Assembly: GCF_040610475.1 (NCBI RefSeq)
Contig: NZ_JBEXMJ010000011.1
Span: forward strand, 186,001 to 250,000
Reading direction: 5' to 3'
From: Actinopolymorpha sp. NPDC004070
GTDB lineage: Bacteria > Actinomycetota > Actinomycetes > Propionibacteriales > Actinopolymorphaceae
Length of the DNA stretch: 64,000 bases
Shown: one piece after another, positions 17,850 to 26,703 of the stretch
Layout: each line of letters starts with the position of its first letter
How positions within the stretch are numbered: the first letter of the stretch is position 1
Program-made: the position numbers and the translations under genes
The notes under the pieces: model-generated
The model's database searches: none
What the model was told of the DNA's origin: nothing
What the model saw: only the letters and a program-made list of their open reading frames with translations

Positions 17850-18818
17850 TCAACCGTGGCTTGCGCGGACACCCCGAGCAGCCAGCAGGTGGTAGAGCAG
17901 CAGCAACTGCGTGATGGCCAGCGGCTCGCTGCGCTCACCGCTGCCGATGTCGCCCAGCGTCTCCGCCGGGAAGCCCGCGTCAACTCCCAGTTGCGCCCAC
18001 AGCACCTTCTCCACGATCCGGCTCTCCTCGCGCGGGACGTAGCCGTGGATGTGGAGTACGTCGACGGGCTGGCCGTCCTCGTCCCTGCACAGCCGAAGGT
18101 GGATCGCCCGCTGGTCGCGCTCGGCCAGTGAACCGCTCAGGTCCGGGTGGCGGATCGTGGGGCGCAACATGAGCTCGGCCGACAGCGGCGTACCCGGTGG
18201 GTCGTCCCGCCCGGCGACCGGGGCGAACATCACGACGATGTCGGCGAACGCGCGTTGCGGGCGGATGTAGGCGGCGGACTCCGGCTCGCGGTCGACGAGT
18301 TCGGCCAGCACCTGGTCGGCGGTGTAGCCGCGCCTGCTGGTGTCCCGGCGTACCTTCCACTGCCGGCGGATGTCCTCGGGCGGGCCGAGGTAGGCGGTGA
18401 TGTCGAAGCAGGCCCGCATCAGCCGGGTGTGCAACGGCAGCAGACCCTCCACGATGACGAACTCCTTCGGCCGCACCAGCACCGGCCGGGTGAGCTCACC
18501 GGTGGAGTGGTCGTAGACCGGCTTGAGGATCGGCTGCCCGCCGGCCAGCAACTCCAGATGCTGCTCGATGATCTCGACGTAGTTGCAGTCCGGGTGCAGC
18601 GCGGTGAACGGTTTGCCGCGGCGTTCCACCCGGTCGTAACGGTGATAGTCGTCGACGCAGATCGTGGTCACGCGCTCCGGGCCGAGCGCCTCGGCGAGCC
18701 CCTTGGTGAGGGTGGTCTTCCCGGCCGCGCTGTCGCCGGCGATCCCGATCATGATGGGCTGGCGTACCGGCGCCTTGTCGTCACGGACGCGGTGCATCCG
18801 GATCAGCTTGTGCGGCAT
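17850..18818 (-). CDS. cbbP: Phosphoribulokinase
   Basis: A 322-residue kinase that makes ribulose-1,5-bisphosphate, the RuBisCO substrate, from ribulose-5-phosphate and ATP. The P-loop is IGIAGDSAAGKTTLTKGL at about residues 21-38; the substrate region is CVDDYHRYDRVERRGK and the lid/base region is FVIVEGLLPLHTRLMRACFD, with RRDTSRRGYT further on. The P-loop has Ala-Ala where light-regulated plant and cyanobacterial enzymes carry a redox Cys, so thioredoxin control is unlikely. ATG 18818 follows GGGAGGGAAAGGAC. It is on the opposite strand to cbbLSX, which is unusual, and divergent from the two-component system at 19074. Confidence 0.93.
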   Translation of the reverse strand: MPHKLIRMHRVRDDKAPVRQPIMIGIAGDSAAGKTTLTKGLAEALGPERVTTICVDDYHRYDRVERRGKPFTALHPDCNYVEIIEQHLELLAGGQPILKPVYDHSTGELTRPVLVRPKEFVIVEGLLPLHTRLMRACFDITAYLGPPEDIRRQWKVRRDTSRRGYTADQVLAELVDREPESAAYIRPQRAFADIVVMFAPVAGRDDPPGTPLSAELMLRPTIRHPDLSGSLAERDQRAIHLRLCRDEDGQPVDVLHIHGYVPREESRIVEKVLWAQLGVDAGFPAETLGDIGSGERSEPLAITQLLLLYHLLAARGVRASHG

Positions 18819-19073
18819 GTCCTTTCCCTCCCCTCCCCGTACGGACGTGTCGCCACCGCCGGGACATGCCGCCAGCCAGTGCGTTTGACCCGGGACCCGC
18901 ACCATGTCCGCAAACGACACGGGGTCCCCTCGTCCGCCTGCCCGAAACCGTAGGGCGGGCCGGCCGGGAGCGGCATCCCCCCGCCGAGGGGCGGCCGGGG
19001 TGAGGTCGTTGCCGACGGCGTGGGTACACCAGAAAGGCCCCGGTGCCTGCCTTGTCGCTCCTACCCTCGGTGC
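18819..19073. promoter_or_regulatory. Divergent control region between phosphoribulokinase and two-component genes
   Basis: The 255-nt gap holds the promoters of both units. GGGGTCCCC at 18922-18930 is a 9-nt palindromic element, but no convincing -35/-10 pair was identified. No LysR-type CbbR gene is near. No coding sequence can be supported. Confidence 0.4.
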
Positions 19074-19847
19074 ATGGACAGCCGAGCCGGGGGCGGCGGT
19101 CGAACCGTACGTGGGCGGGCGAATCCGCCCGGGCGTACCAAACCCCCACCCAGACCGGAATCCAGGCCGGAATCCAGGCAGGGCGGGAACGGGCGGCCGC
19201 TGCGGATCATCCTGGTCGACGACCACGAGATGGTCCTGGAGGGGCTGAAGGCGCTGCTCGCCCGGTTCCGGGGCCGGGTGCGGATCGTGGCGCAGTCGGT
19301 GAGCGCGGACGCCGCCGAGCCGATGGTGGCGGCACTCGACCCGGACCTCGTGGTCTCCGACGTACGCCTGCGCGGCTCGGTGAGCGGGCTGGACCTGTGC
19401 CGGCGCCTGGTCGAGACCACGCCCGGCCGCCGGGTGGTCCTGCTCAGCGCATACGACGACGAGCAGTACCTCTTCCAGGCCCTTCGCGCAGGGGCGGCGG
19501 GCTACCTGCTCAAGTCCATCGACCGGGAGGAACTCGTCCGGATGCTGGAGCGGGCCGCGCGCGGGGAGACGGTGGTCGACCCGAGCATGGCCGGGCGGGC
19601 GGTCGCGTCCGCGGCGCGCCTGCAGGCCGGGGAGTTCTGGCCGGGCGCGCACCTGGGTCTCAGCCAGCGGGAGAGCGAGGTGCTCGGGTTCCTCGTCACC
19701 GGGCTGTCCAACCGGGCGATCGCCGGGAAGCTGGTCCTCGGCGAGGAGACGGTGAAGACGCACGTCCGCTCCATCTTCCGCAAGCTGTCGGTGAACGACC
19801 GGGCCGGCGCGGTCGCGGTCGCCCTGCGCGAAGGGATCTTCCGGTGA
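19074..19847 (+). CDS. NarL/LuxR-type response regulator
   Basis: A 257-residue response regulator. After a Gly/Pro/Arg-rich lead of 40 residues with a small tandem repeat (PESRPESR) comes the receiver domain: IILVDDHEMVLEGL with the acidic pair, the phospho-accepting Asp in VVSDVRLRG, and the conserved Lys in AGYLLKS. The C-terminal LuxR helix-turn-helix is LSQRESEVLGFLVTGLSNRA and ETVKTHVRSIFRKLSV. ATG 19074 is the only start close to the receiver domain. The 3' end overlaps the kinase gene by GTGA, showing translational coupling. It is divergent from phosphoribulokinase, so control of CO2 fixation is possible but unproven. Confidence 0.9.
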   Translation: MDSRAGGGGRTVRGRANPPGRTKPPPRPESRPESRQGGNGRPLRIILVDDHEMVLEGLKALLARFRGRVRIVAQSVSADAAEPMVAALDPDLVVSDVRLRGSVSGLDLCRRLVETTPGRRVVLLSAYDDEQYLFQALRAGAAGYLLKSIDREELVRMLERAARGETVVDPSMAGRAVASAARLQAGEFWPGAHLGLSQRESEVLGFLVTGLSNRAIAGKLVLGEETVKTHVRSIFRKLSVNDRAGAVAVALREGIFR

Positions 19848-21052
19848 CCGGCCGCGCCCTCGGCCTGGCCGACGCGGCGTCGGAGAACGCGCTGCTCGTC
19901 GGCATCATCGAGGCCATCTCGGCCGGACCCGAACTCGAGCTGCTGGCCGCCCGGGTCGCTCCCCTGATCGTCGCCGCCACCGCCACCGACGAGTGCTTCG
20001 TCCACGTCCTCGACGACACCGAACAGTCACTCACGCTCGCGGGCGCGACCCCACCGTTCGACCAGGAGGTGGGGCGGGTACGCCTGCGGCTCGGCGAGGG
20101 CGTCACCGGTTGGGCGGCGAGCCGTCGCGAGCCCGTCGTCATCGTGGAGGGCAAGGCGAACGACCCGCGGTACCGCTACTTCCCGGAGCTGCGCGGTGAG
20201 GAGTACACCTCGATGGTGTCGGTGCCGATGGCCAGCTCGCCCGGCGGGCTGGTCGGCGTACTCAACGTGCACACCCGGCAGCGACGGGAGTTCACCGAGG
20301 CGGACGTACGGCTGCTGACGTCGATCGGCAGCCTGATCGCCGGCGCGGTGCACCAGGCCCGGCTGCACCGCCGGCTGGCCACCCGCGAACGCGCGCACGA
20401 GCGGTTCGCCGAGCAGGCGGTCGCCGCCCAGGAGGCCGAACGCCGCCGGCTCGCCGCCGACATCCACGACGGCATCACCCAGCGGCTGTGCAGCCTGCGG
20501 TTCCACCTCGACGCGGCGGCGGAGGCGCTGACGGAGGAGCCGGCGTTCGCCGCCGAGCAGCTCGTACTGTCCCGCCGGCTCACCCACCTGGCGATCGACG
20601 AGGCCCACGCGGCCATCAACGGGCTGCGCCCGCCCGTGCTGGACGATCTCGGCCTGGCCGACAGCCTGGCCAGCCTGGCCCGCGCCGTCGCCGGGGTCGA
20701 CGTGCTCGTCGAGGTGGACCGGTGCGCACTGCCCGAGCACGTCGAGATCGCGCTGTACCGCATCGCTCAGGAGGCGTTCCAGAACGTCGTGAAGCACGCC
20801 GGAGCGAGCAACGTCCGGCTGAGCCTGCGGCGTTCGGGGCCGGAGGTCTCGCTGGAGGTCAGCGACGACGGGCGGGGCTTCGACCTGCTCGCCGCCGACC
20901 CGCCCACGACGACGGTGGGTCCCCACTGCGGCGGCTACGGGCTGGGCAGCATGGCCGAACGTGCCGAGCTCATCGGCGGGCGGCTCGACGTCCGGTCCGC
21001 GCCCGGCCGGGGCACGACAGTCCTCGCCCGGGCCGCTGTCCAGCCGCAGTGA
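19844..21052 (+). CDS. GAF-domain sensor histidine kinase (NarX/DegS class)
   Basis: A 402-residue cytoplasmic sensor kinase with no membrane segment. A GAF domain covers about residues 20-165 (ECFVHVLDDTEQSLTLAGAT, VGVLNVHTRQRREFTEADV). The HisKA_3 dimerisation helix is AERRRLAADIHDGITQRL, with the phospho-His before Asp. The HATPase domain has the N box in RIAQEAFQNVVKHAGASNV, then DDGRGFD and GYGLGSMAERAELIGG. The GAF domain would sense a small ligand or redox state. GTG 19844 overlaps the TGA of the response regulator gene, and the pair forms a two-component system. Confidence 0.92.
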   Translation: MTGRALGLADAASENALLVGIIEAISAGPELELLAARVAPLIVAATATDECFVHVLDDTEQSLTLAGATPPFDQEVGRVRLRLGEGVTGWAASRREPVVIVEGKANDPRYRYFPELRGEEYTSMVSVPMASSPGGLVGVLNVHTRQRREFTEADVRLLTSIGSLIAGAVHQARLHRRLATRERAHERFAEQAVAAQEAERRRLAADIHDGITQRLCSLRFHLDAAAEALTEEPAFAAEQLVLSRRLTHLAIDEAHAAINGLRPPVLDDLGLADSLASLARAVAGVDVLVEVDRCALPEHVEIALYRIAQEAFQNVVKHAGASNVRLSLRRSGPEVSLEVSDDGRGFDLLAADPPTTTVGPHCGGYGLGSMAERAELIGGRLDVRSAPGRGTTVLARAAVQPQ

Positions 21053-21065
21053 CGCTTGCGACCGG

Positions 21066-21623
21066 TCAGTCGCCGTACGGTCGGGCGTCGCGACCGGCCC
21101 GCAGCGTGAACGCCCACCAGGCGAGCTGGTCCAGCAACACCTTCGCGGCGAGTTCGACCGCGCCCGGTTCGATCGGCTCACCCTCGCCGTCGAACCTCGT
21201 CCGCGCCTGATGGAAGCTCACCGTCTCCCGCACGGTCACGGCGTGGAGTTCGGCGAAGACCTGGCGGAGTTGCTCAGCCGCGCGCAGACCGCCGGACACA
21301 CCGCCGTACGTCACGAAGCCGACCGGCTTGGCCCGCCACTCCACCCGGACTGTGTCGATCGCGGTCTTCAGCGGACCCGGGTAGCCGTGGTTGTACTCCG
21401 GCACGATCACGACGTAGGCGTCCGCCGCACCGATCCGTTCGGTGAACCCGTCGACGTCTCGCGGCATGCCGTGGTCGGTGACGTCGGCGAGGTCGATGAC
21501 GTCCACCACGATGTCGCCGCGGCGTTCGACCTGGCCGAGGAACCAGTTCGCGATCACCGGCGCGAACCTGCCCTCGCGGACACTGCCGACGATCACCGCG
21601 AGCTGGAACTTGCTTTCGGACAC
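21066..21623 (-). CDS. NADPH-dependent FMN reductase
   Basis: A 185-residue flavodoxin-fold reductase. It begins VSESKFQLAVIVGSVREGRF, where GSVREGRF is the FMN phosphate-binding loop; VIVPEYNHGYPGPLKTAID is the second hallmark (PEYNHGYPG). Such enzymes reduce quinones, azo dyes or chromate with NAD(P)H and FMN. GTG 21623 is preferred over GTG 21653 because GAAGGGA lies 8 nt upstream. It is divergent from soxR, and its promoter has the MerR-family architecture with a 19-bp spacer, so it is most likely a direct SoxR target, switched on by redox-active compounds (inference). Confidence 0.9.
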   Translation of the reverse strand: MSESKFQLAVIVGSVREGRFAPVIANWFLGQVERRGDIVVDVIDLADVTDHGMPRDVDGFTERIGAADAYVVIVPEYNHGYPGPLKTAIDTVRVEWRAKPVGFVTYGGVSGGLRAAEQLRQVFAELHAVTVRETVSFHQARTRFDGEGEPIEPGAVELAAKVLLDQLAWWAFTLRAGRDARPYGD

Positions 21624-21679
21624 AGGGAAATCCCTTCGGATCGGCTCGGGCACCCGGGTCCGGTGGGCGCCCGACTACC

Positions 21680-21710
21680 AACCTAGGACCTGAAGTAATG
21701 TTCAGATCAA
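21680..21710 (-). promoter_or_regulatory. SoxR/MerR-type promoter with 19-bp spacer and operator palindrome
   Basis: On the minus strand TTGATC (21710-21705) and TAGGTT (21685-21680) are separated by exactly 19 bp, the over-long spacing typical of promoters that MerR-family proteins activate by DNA distortion. Centred in the spacer is the palindrome CTGAAGTAATGTTCAG (21690-21705; arms CTGAA and TTCAG). It lies between the FMN reductase and soxR. Confidence 0.75.
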
Positions 21711-21738
21711 CGTCGAGCGGTCCGTGGAGGTGGCCAAC

Positions 21739-22194
21739 TTGGACGGAGTGTCCTGGGACCAGAAGGAACTCTCGGTCGGTCAACTCGCCGAACGCAGCGG
21801 AGTCGCGGTCTCCGCGCTGCACTTCTACGAACGCCAGCACCTGATCACCAGCAGGCGCACCAGCGGCAACCAGCGCCGCTACCGCCGCGACACCCTGCGA
21901 AGGATCGCGCTGATCCGGGTGGCCCAGCGGGTCGGCATCCCACTCGCCGACATCCGCGCCGCGCTTGCCGAGCTACCTGACGGGCGTACGCCCAACCGGG
22001 ACGACTGGGCCCGGCTCGCCCAACGCTGGCGGGCCGAACTCGACGAACGCATCCACCGGCTGACGCAGTTGCGAGACGAGTTCACCGACTGCGTGGGCTG
22101 CGGGTGCCTGTCGCTGGACCGATGCGTCCTGGCCAACCCGTACGACCGGTTGTCCACCCATGGCGCCGGGCCACGGCGCGTGCTCGAGTCCTGA
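21739..22194 (+). CDS. soxR: Redox-sensing regulator SoxR, MerR family with [2Fe-2S] cluster
   Basis: A 151-residue MerR-family activator. The N-terminal HTH is LSVGQLAERSGVAVSALHFY, followed by ERQHLITSRRTSGNQRRYRR and a dimerisation helix. The C-terminal part has CVGCGCLSLDRC, i.e. C-x2-C-x-C-x5-C, the exact SoxR cluster motif. In actinomycetes SoxR answers redox-active metabolites rather than superoxide as such (known for Streptomyces). TTG 21739 is chosen since GGAGG stands 8 nt before it; GTG 21724 has no such site. The divergent FMN reductase gene with its 19-bp-spacer promoter is the obvious target. Confidence 0.93.
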   Translation: MDGVSWDQKELSVGQLAERSGVAVSALHFYERQHLITSRRTSGNQRRYRRDTLRRIALIRVAQRVGIPLADIRAALAELPDGRTPNRDDWARLAQRWRAELDERIHRLTQLRDEFTDCVGCGCLSLDRCVLANPYDRLSTHGAGPRRVLES

Positions 22195-22271
22195 TCCCCT
22201 ACCTGCTGTGTATTTGCCTGCTGGGTAATTGCGTGGCGGGCTCGGCTTTCGCCCATGCAGGCTTGGCGGTC

Positions 22272-23279
22272 ATGGACACCTTGATGCGGCGATGGTGGAC
22301 CGGCGACCCGACCGACCCGGACGTCACCAGCGCAGACGATCCGGCCGTACGCCGGCTGCTGGAGACCGTCGCGCCCGGGTCGCCGACGACCGACCTCGGT
22401 GGTTGCTTCAGTCTCAACCTGCACCTGCACGATCCCGGCCTGGTGCTGCGGGTGCAGCAGCCGTTCGTGTCCCGTGACCGGGCGCTCGCCATGCGGGAGG
22501 TGCGCCGTCGGCTGGTTGCCCACGGGCTGCTCGCCGCCGAGCCGGTGCGGTGGCGGGATCGGGAACTCCTCACCTGCCGGGGCCGCTGGGCCGAGCTGGA
22601 AACCTTCGTCCCGCATGCGAAACCCGAGGTGACGTGGGAGTCCTACCGCTGGATGTACCGGGCGATGGGCGAACTGCACCGTCTCCTGCGAGACGTCGAC
22701 GCGACGTTGCCCAGGCCGGTGATCGCGACCTACGCCCCGCCGAGCTCGCTGCGCCGGTGGCTCGCCGTCACCGAGCCGGCGGTCGCCCACGACCCCGGTG
22801 CGGCCGAGGTCACCGCGTCGCTGCGGCGGATGCTGTCGAAGCTGCGTGCCCAGTGGGTGCCGGCGTCGGCGTTGCCCAACCAGGTGGTCCACGGCGACGT
22901 GCGCCTGGGCAACGTCGGGTTGACACCCAGCGGGGAGTCGGTCTACCTGGACTTCGGCTTCGCCGCGAACCGGCCACGCGTGCACGACCTCGCGTACTCC
23001 CTGGCGTGGATCATCCTGCGGCCGGACTCCTCCGGGTCCGGCGAGACCTTCGACTGGTCGACGCTGCCTGCGTTGCTGGACGAGTACGAAGAAGGGGCGC
23101 GGACCCGGCTTACTCCGCTGGAGCGCCGGGCGCTGGGACCCTACGTCGCGACGGTGCCGATGTACCACGCGGCCCTGGCTGGGTACGACGCCGATCCGGT
23201 CACCACGGTGCGCAGGAGAGCCTGCTTCCTGCGGATCGCCTCGTGGCTGCTGGACAACCCCGAAGCCACACGCGGCTGA
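22272..23279 (+). CDS. Aminoglycoside phosphotransferase/choline kinase-fold protein
   Basis: A 335-residue kinase-fold protein. The catalytic loop VVHGDVRLGNVGL (HGD..L.N) and the metal-binding YLDFGFA are the APH/ChoK marks; RVHDLAYSLAW follows. The N-lobe contains VLRVQQPF as the ATP-binding strand with few other features. The substrate is unknown; most family members in actinomycetes are not antibiotic-resistance enzymes. ATG 22272 is chosen since an earlier frame would overlap soxR and adds out-of-family sequence. It lies 77 nt after soxR on the same strand. A strong hairpin follows. Confidence 0.8.
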   Translation: MDTLMRRWWTGDPTDPDVTSADDPAVRRLLETVAPGSPTTDLGGCFSLNLHLHDPGLVLRVQQPFVSRDRALAMREVRRRLVAHGLLAAEPVRWRDRELLTCRGRWAELETFVPHAKPEVTWESYRWMYRAMGELHRLLRDVDATLPRPVIATYAPPSSLRRWLAVTEPAVAHDPGAAEVTASLRRMLSKLRAQWVPASALPNQVVHGDVRLGNVGLTPSGESVYLDFGFAANRPRVHDLAYSLAWIILRPDSSGSGETFDWSTLPALLDEYEEGARTRLTPLERRALGPYVATVPMYHAALAGYDADPVTTVRRRACFLRIASWLLDNPEATRG

Positions 23280-23310
23280 CCGATCCGGGCCGGCCACGTT
23301 CGGCCGAGTG

Positions 23311-23350
23311 GGGAAGACTTATGGGTGCCATAGGCCCCAAAAGTCTTCCC
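23311..23350. terminator. Bidirectional hairpin between phosphotransferase and glycosidase-like genes
   Basis: GGGAAGACTT (23311-23320) pairs perfectly with AAGTCTTCCC (23341-23350); the 20-nt loop can fold a small ATGG/CCAT stem. It lies between two convergent genes, 32 nt after one stop and 22 nt from the other. Confidence 0.75.
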
Positions 23351-23371
23351 AGCCCGTCAGCGGCAGGCAGG

Positions 23372-26300
23372 TCAGGGGTGCGATCCGGTCACGGTCAGGT
23401 CGGCGAGTCCCGCCTGGCCGCGGTGCCAGTCCCCGACGAGGACCGACACGTAGCGGGCGGAGGCGGAGAACTCGAACGACCTCGCGTGCTGCCCGTCCGA
23501 CGCACCGGCCACCCGCGTCCACGTGGTCCCGTCGGTGGACACCTCGATCGCGTACGACGGCACCGTCGCGGAGGTCCATCGCACCGTCGTTCCCCGCACG
23601 TCCGCGGCAGCGCCGAGGTTGACCACCAGCCGCCGGTCACCCCCACCGGGTACCCATGCCGTACGCACGTCGCCGTCCACCGCACGGTCTGGGTCGCTCA
23701 TGCCGGGCGGCAACGGTGACGAGGGATAGGTGGTCCGGTCACGGGCCAGATCGCTTGTGGGCGTAAGGATCCCGACCCGGAACCGCACCTCCCTGGACGC
23801 CCCCCGCGGCACGGTCACCGCAATTCGCTCACCGGTCGCCACCGACGTCAACGTCAGCTTGGCAGCAGCGACCTCCGCCGGATTCGTCAACCGGACAAGG
23901 CGGGAGTCGACCACCTCCGCGACCAGGCCGGCCGGGACCTGCGCGCCCGCCCGACCGGCCGACAACGTGAACCGCGGCGCCTGCACGGCTGCCGTACCAG
24001 TGGCCATGTGGACGTCGTACGTCAGGCCGGTCGCGGTCGTCGCCTGCCGGCCGAGGTACAGCGTGCGGACGCTGCCGTCCTCGGGCACTGTCAAGGCTGC
24101 CTTGTCAACGGCGGCCGACGACAGGTTGAACAGACTCAGGTAGCCGTCGCTCAGCGCCGAGCGCAAGGAGGTCGGCCCACCGGAGGGCTGCGGCGCGGCG
24201 GCGAGCCGGGCGGTCTGCGGCGGCGGCTGCGCCGGGAATCCCTGTACGACCATGCCCGCGGCGCCGTCTGCCGGACCGTGGGAAAGCGCGACGCCGGTCG
24301 GCGCGACCGCGATCGGGTTGGTGCTGCCCCGGACGACGAACCCGGCCCGGCCGTCGACGTTCAACCACTGCCCGTCGAAGTCCTGCCACCTCGGAACGCC
24401 GGTCACCGTACGCCAGTTCTGCCCGTCGTCGGAGACCTCGATCCGGTAGTTGATCGGCCAGGCGTCCTCCTGCCAGTGGATCGTCACCTGGGACACCATG
24501 CGGGACGCACCGAGGTCGACCGCGAACCAGCCCTTCATCGTCGGGCGTTCGGCGGCGGAGTTCGCCCAGCGGGTGGTCGGATCGCCGTCGACCGCCTTGG
24601 CCGGCACCGACGCCTCGCCGTAGCTGGAGGACGCGGTGGCCGGCTGGTTCAGCGCCAGATTCGCTTCCGAGGAAGGCCCGCGCACCTCGAACTCGTACAT
24701 CGAGTAGCCCCACTGCGACGCGGCCTGCACGCCCGTCATCCGCACATACCGCGCCTGCGTGGGCGTGAACCCCAACTGCTCGGTCCCGCCGCCACCGAGC
24801 CCGTCCGGCGTCAGCGTCGTACTCCCGTCCGCCGTGGTGAACGTCCGGTCCCCGTCCAGTCCGGGCACGCCGGGCATGTCGAGGTTGCGCAGCCGCAGGG
24901 ACCCCTCGTCGTCCCCGGTCCCGGTGGTGGCGTAGACGACCGAGCCGTTCGGGAGCGTGGTGTAGCCGGCGTAGGAATCGCCGCGCCGCACGACGGTCGC
25001 GGACGCGTCGACCCCGTCGCGCAGCCGGGTGTAGGTCCGGGAGGTGTGCTCGTCCACCGCCGTCACCGACGGAAGGAACGACGGCGCCTTGGCGCTCACG
25101 TCGAACAGCCAGTCGTCGTGCTGCGGGAGGTAGGCGAACTTCACGTACCCCGGTTTGCTCCCCGCCGCCATCAGCGCCCTCGGCGACTGCTGGTCGACCA
25201 GGCCGGGCACGTCGCCGAAGTCGGTGACCTTCGACGCCCGGGCGAAGTACTCCCGCTCGCTCACCGGCGCCACGTCGCCGGCCAGGTGCGCGCGCCAGTA
25301 GTGCAGGAGGTACGACATGGCGACCTCGGCCCGCGCCTCGGTCTCGTACTTCGTGCCCTGGCGGAACTTCACCAGCATCCCCGCCGGCGGGTAGTCCACG
25401 TACGGGCCGAGCCGGGCGGCCAGCATGCGTTCGGCCCGGGCAGCCATCCGGTCGCCGGTGACCATGGCGCGGTACGTCAGCGGGATCAGGCTGCGCCCGT
25501 AGAAGTGCACGCGGTCGCCGACCATCAGCTCGGCCGGCACCCCGGCGTCGGTGCCCAGCTGGTTCAGCACGCCCTGGATCTCGTCGTTGCTCGGCAGCGT
25601 CCGCTGGCTGGCGGGAACGGGCTGCCCGGCGATGAGGTACTGCACGACGTTGCGCCCCGGATAGGTGGCGGCCGACTGCTGGTACATGCCGTTCCAGCCG
25701 CCGTGGTTCTCGCTGGTGAAGGTGTCGAAGATGTTGTGCGCGCTGGTCCACGCGGCCACCGGGCGGCCGTCGACCACGGTCGGGTTCACCTCGTCGGCGA
25801 CCGGCAGGCCGTCCATGTTGAGGGTCCAGCGGTTCAGCCACTCCCGCCACCGCGACCGGCCGGCGTCGCCGGGCAGGAACGCGTCGGCGGCCGCCAGCAT
25901 CATCGTGCGGGCGCCCATCTCCTCCATCTTGGTGTCGTCGACGTACCCGCCGAGCAGGCCGTTGGTGGTGCCGCCCTCCCGGTCTGGGTCGCCGGGCCCC
26001 GCGCCCGCGTCGACGAGGTAGCCCGCCTCACCGCGCAGGATGGTGTCCACGCCGGCGCGCGTGTGGTCGTCGAGGTCGGCCCACATCAGGTGCGCGGCGG
26101 CGACGAGGTACGCCTCCATCGTGGCGTCCCAGTAGATCCGCGCGCCCCACGTGCCGTGCGCGGGGTCGACGAACCTGTTCGCGGCGATCGCCGCCTCGAG
26201 GCTGCGCACGGTGTGGTCGCGGAGCACGTTGCGGGAGAAACCCGCCACCGACGCGTCGTACGTCCCGAACCGCAGCAGGACGGCGTTGCCGAGGGCGCCC

Positions 26301-26557
26301 ACGACGTCCCAGCTCTCGATGCCGTACGTACCCTGCTCGGCGTTCCAGGTGCTCTCCTGGAAGCGGGTGTTGCGCAGCAGCAGTCGGTAGTACGTCCGCG
26401 CGAGCTCGTCCTCGGACCCGCTCGGCAGAGCGGCGGATCGGAGGGAACCGCCGGAGAGTGTGGCGCCGGAGGCGGGACGAGCGCGCGCCGCGGCACCGAG
26501 TGGCGCCACGAGGGCCAACGCGACGACGGCGACCGCGAGACGGGCGAGACGACTCAT
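23372..26557 (-). CDS. Secreted large glycosidase-like protein with two F5/8-type C domains
   Basis: A 1061-residue exported protein. The signal peptide is MSRLARLAVAVVALALVAPL followed by GAAARA. Residues about 40-480 look like an alpha-helical toroid, rich in Trp and Tyr (YGIESWDVVGALGNAVLL, GTWGARIYWDATMEAYLVAA), as in polysaccharide-active lyases or hydrolases. Two galactose-binding-like F5/8 type C domains follow: one about 640-770 (NLALNQPATASSSYGEASVP, AVDGDPTTRWAN) and one at the C-terminus (DRAVDGDVRTAWVPGGGDRR). They should bind extracellular glycans. No catalytic class could be assigned. ATG 26557 has GGAAGGG 6 nt upstream. Confidence 0.75.
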   Translation of the reverse strand: MSRLARLAVAVVALALVAPLGAAARARPASGATLSGGSLRSAALPSGSEDELARTYYRLLLRNTRFQESTWNAEQGTYGIESWDVVGALGNAVLLRFGTYDASVAGFSRNVLRDHTVRSLEAAIAANRFVDPAHGTWGARIYWDATMEAYLVAAAHLMWADLDDHTRAGVDTILRGEAGYLVDAGAGPGDPDREGGTTNGLLGGYVDDTKMEEMGARTMMLAAADAFLPGDAGRSRWREWLNRWTLNMDGLPVADEVNPTVVDGRPVAAWTSAHNIFDTFTSENHGGWNGMYQQSAATYPGRNVVQYLIAGQPVPASQRTLPSNDEIQGVLNQLGTDAGVPAELMVGDRVHFYGRSLIPLTYRAMVTGDRMAARAERMLAARLGPYVDYPPAGMLVKFRQGTKYETEARAEVAMSYLLHYWRAHLAGDVAPVSEREYFARASKVTDFGDVPGLVDQQSPRALMAAGSKPGYVKFAYLPQHDDWLFDVSAKAPSFLPSVTAVDEHTSRTYTRLRDGVDASATVVRRGDSYAGYTTLPNGSVVYATTGTGDDEGSLRLRNLDMPGVPGLDGDRTFTTADGSTTLTPDGLGGGGTEQLGFTPTQARYVRMTGVQAASQWGYSMYEFEVRGPSSEANLALNQPATASSSYGEASVPAKAVDGDPTTRWANSAAERPTMKGWFAVDLGASRMVSQVTIHWQEDAWPINYRIEVSDDGQNWRTVTGVPRWQDFDGQWLNVDGRAGFVVRGSTNPIAVAPTGVALSHGPADGAAGMVVQGFPAQPPPQTARLAAAPQPSGGPTSLRSALSDGYLSLFNLSSAAVDKAALTVPEDGSVRTLYLGRQATTATGLTYDVHMATGTAAVQAPRFTLSAGRAGAQVPAGLVAEVVDSRLVRLTNPAEVAAAKLTLTSVATGERIAVTVPRGASREVRFRVGILTPTSDLARDRTTYPSSPLPPGMSDPDRAVDGDVRTAWVPGGGDRRLVVNLGAAADVRGTTVRWTSATVPSYAIEVSTDGTTWTRVAGASDGQHARSFEFSASARYVSVLVGDWHRGQAGLADLTVTGSHP

Positions 26558-26703
26558 GCGGATCCCTTCCGCCGCCCGCACGCGCCAGCGGACGACGCGC
26601 CGGGCCGCTCAGGACGAGGAGAGCCGAGCAGACGCGATCGTAACCAGGGATCTATCGGAATAAGTCATACTTCTCGCCCGGTTGGGCAAATCTGGCCGCG
26701 CCG

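Noticed and set aside
22272..23279. Antibiotic-resistance call for the phosphotransferase
   Set aside because: Only the general kinase-fold motifs are visible; nothing ties it to an aminoglycoside.
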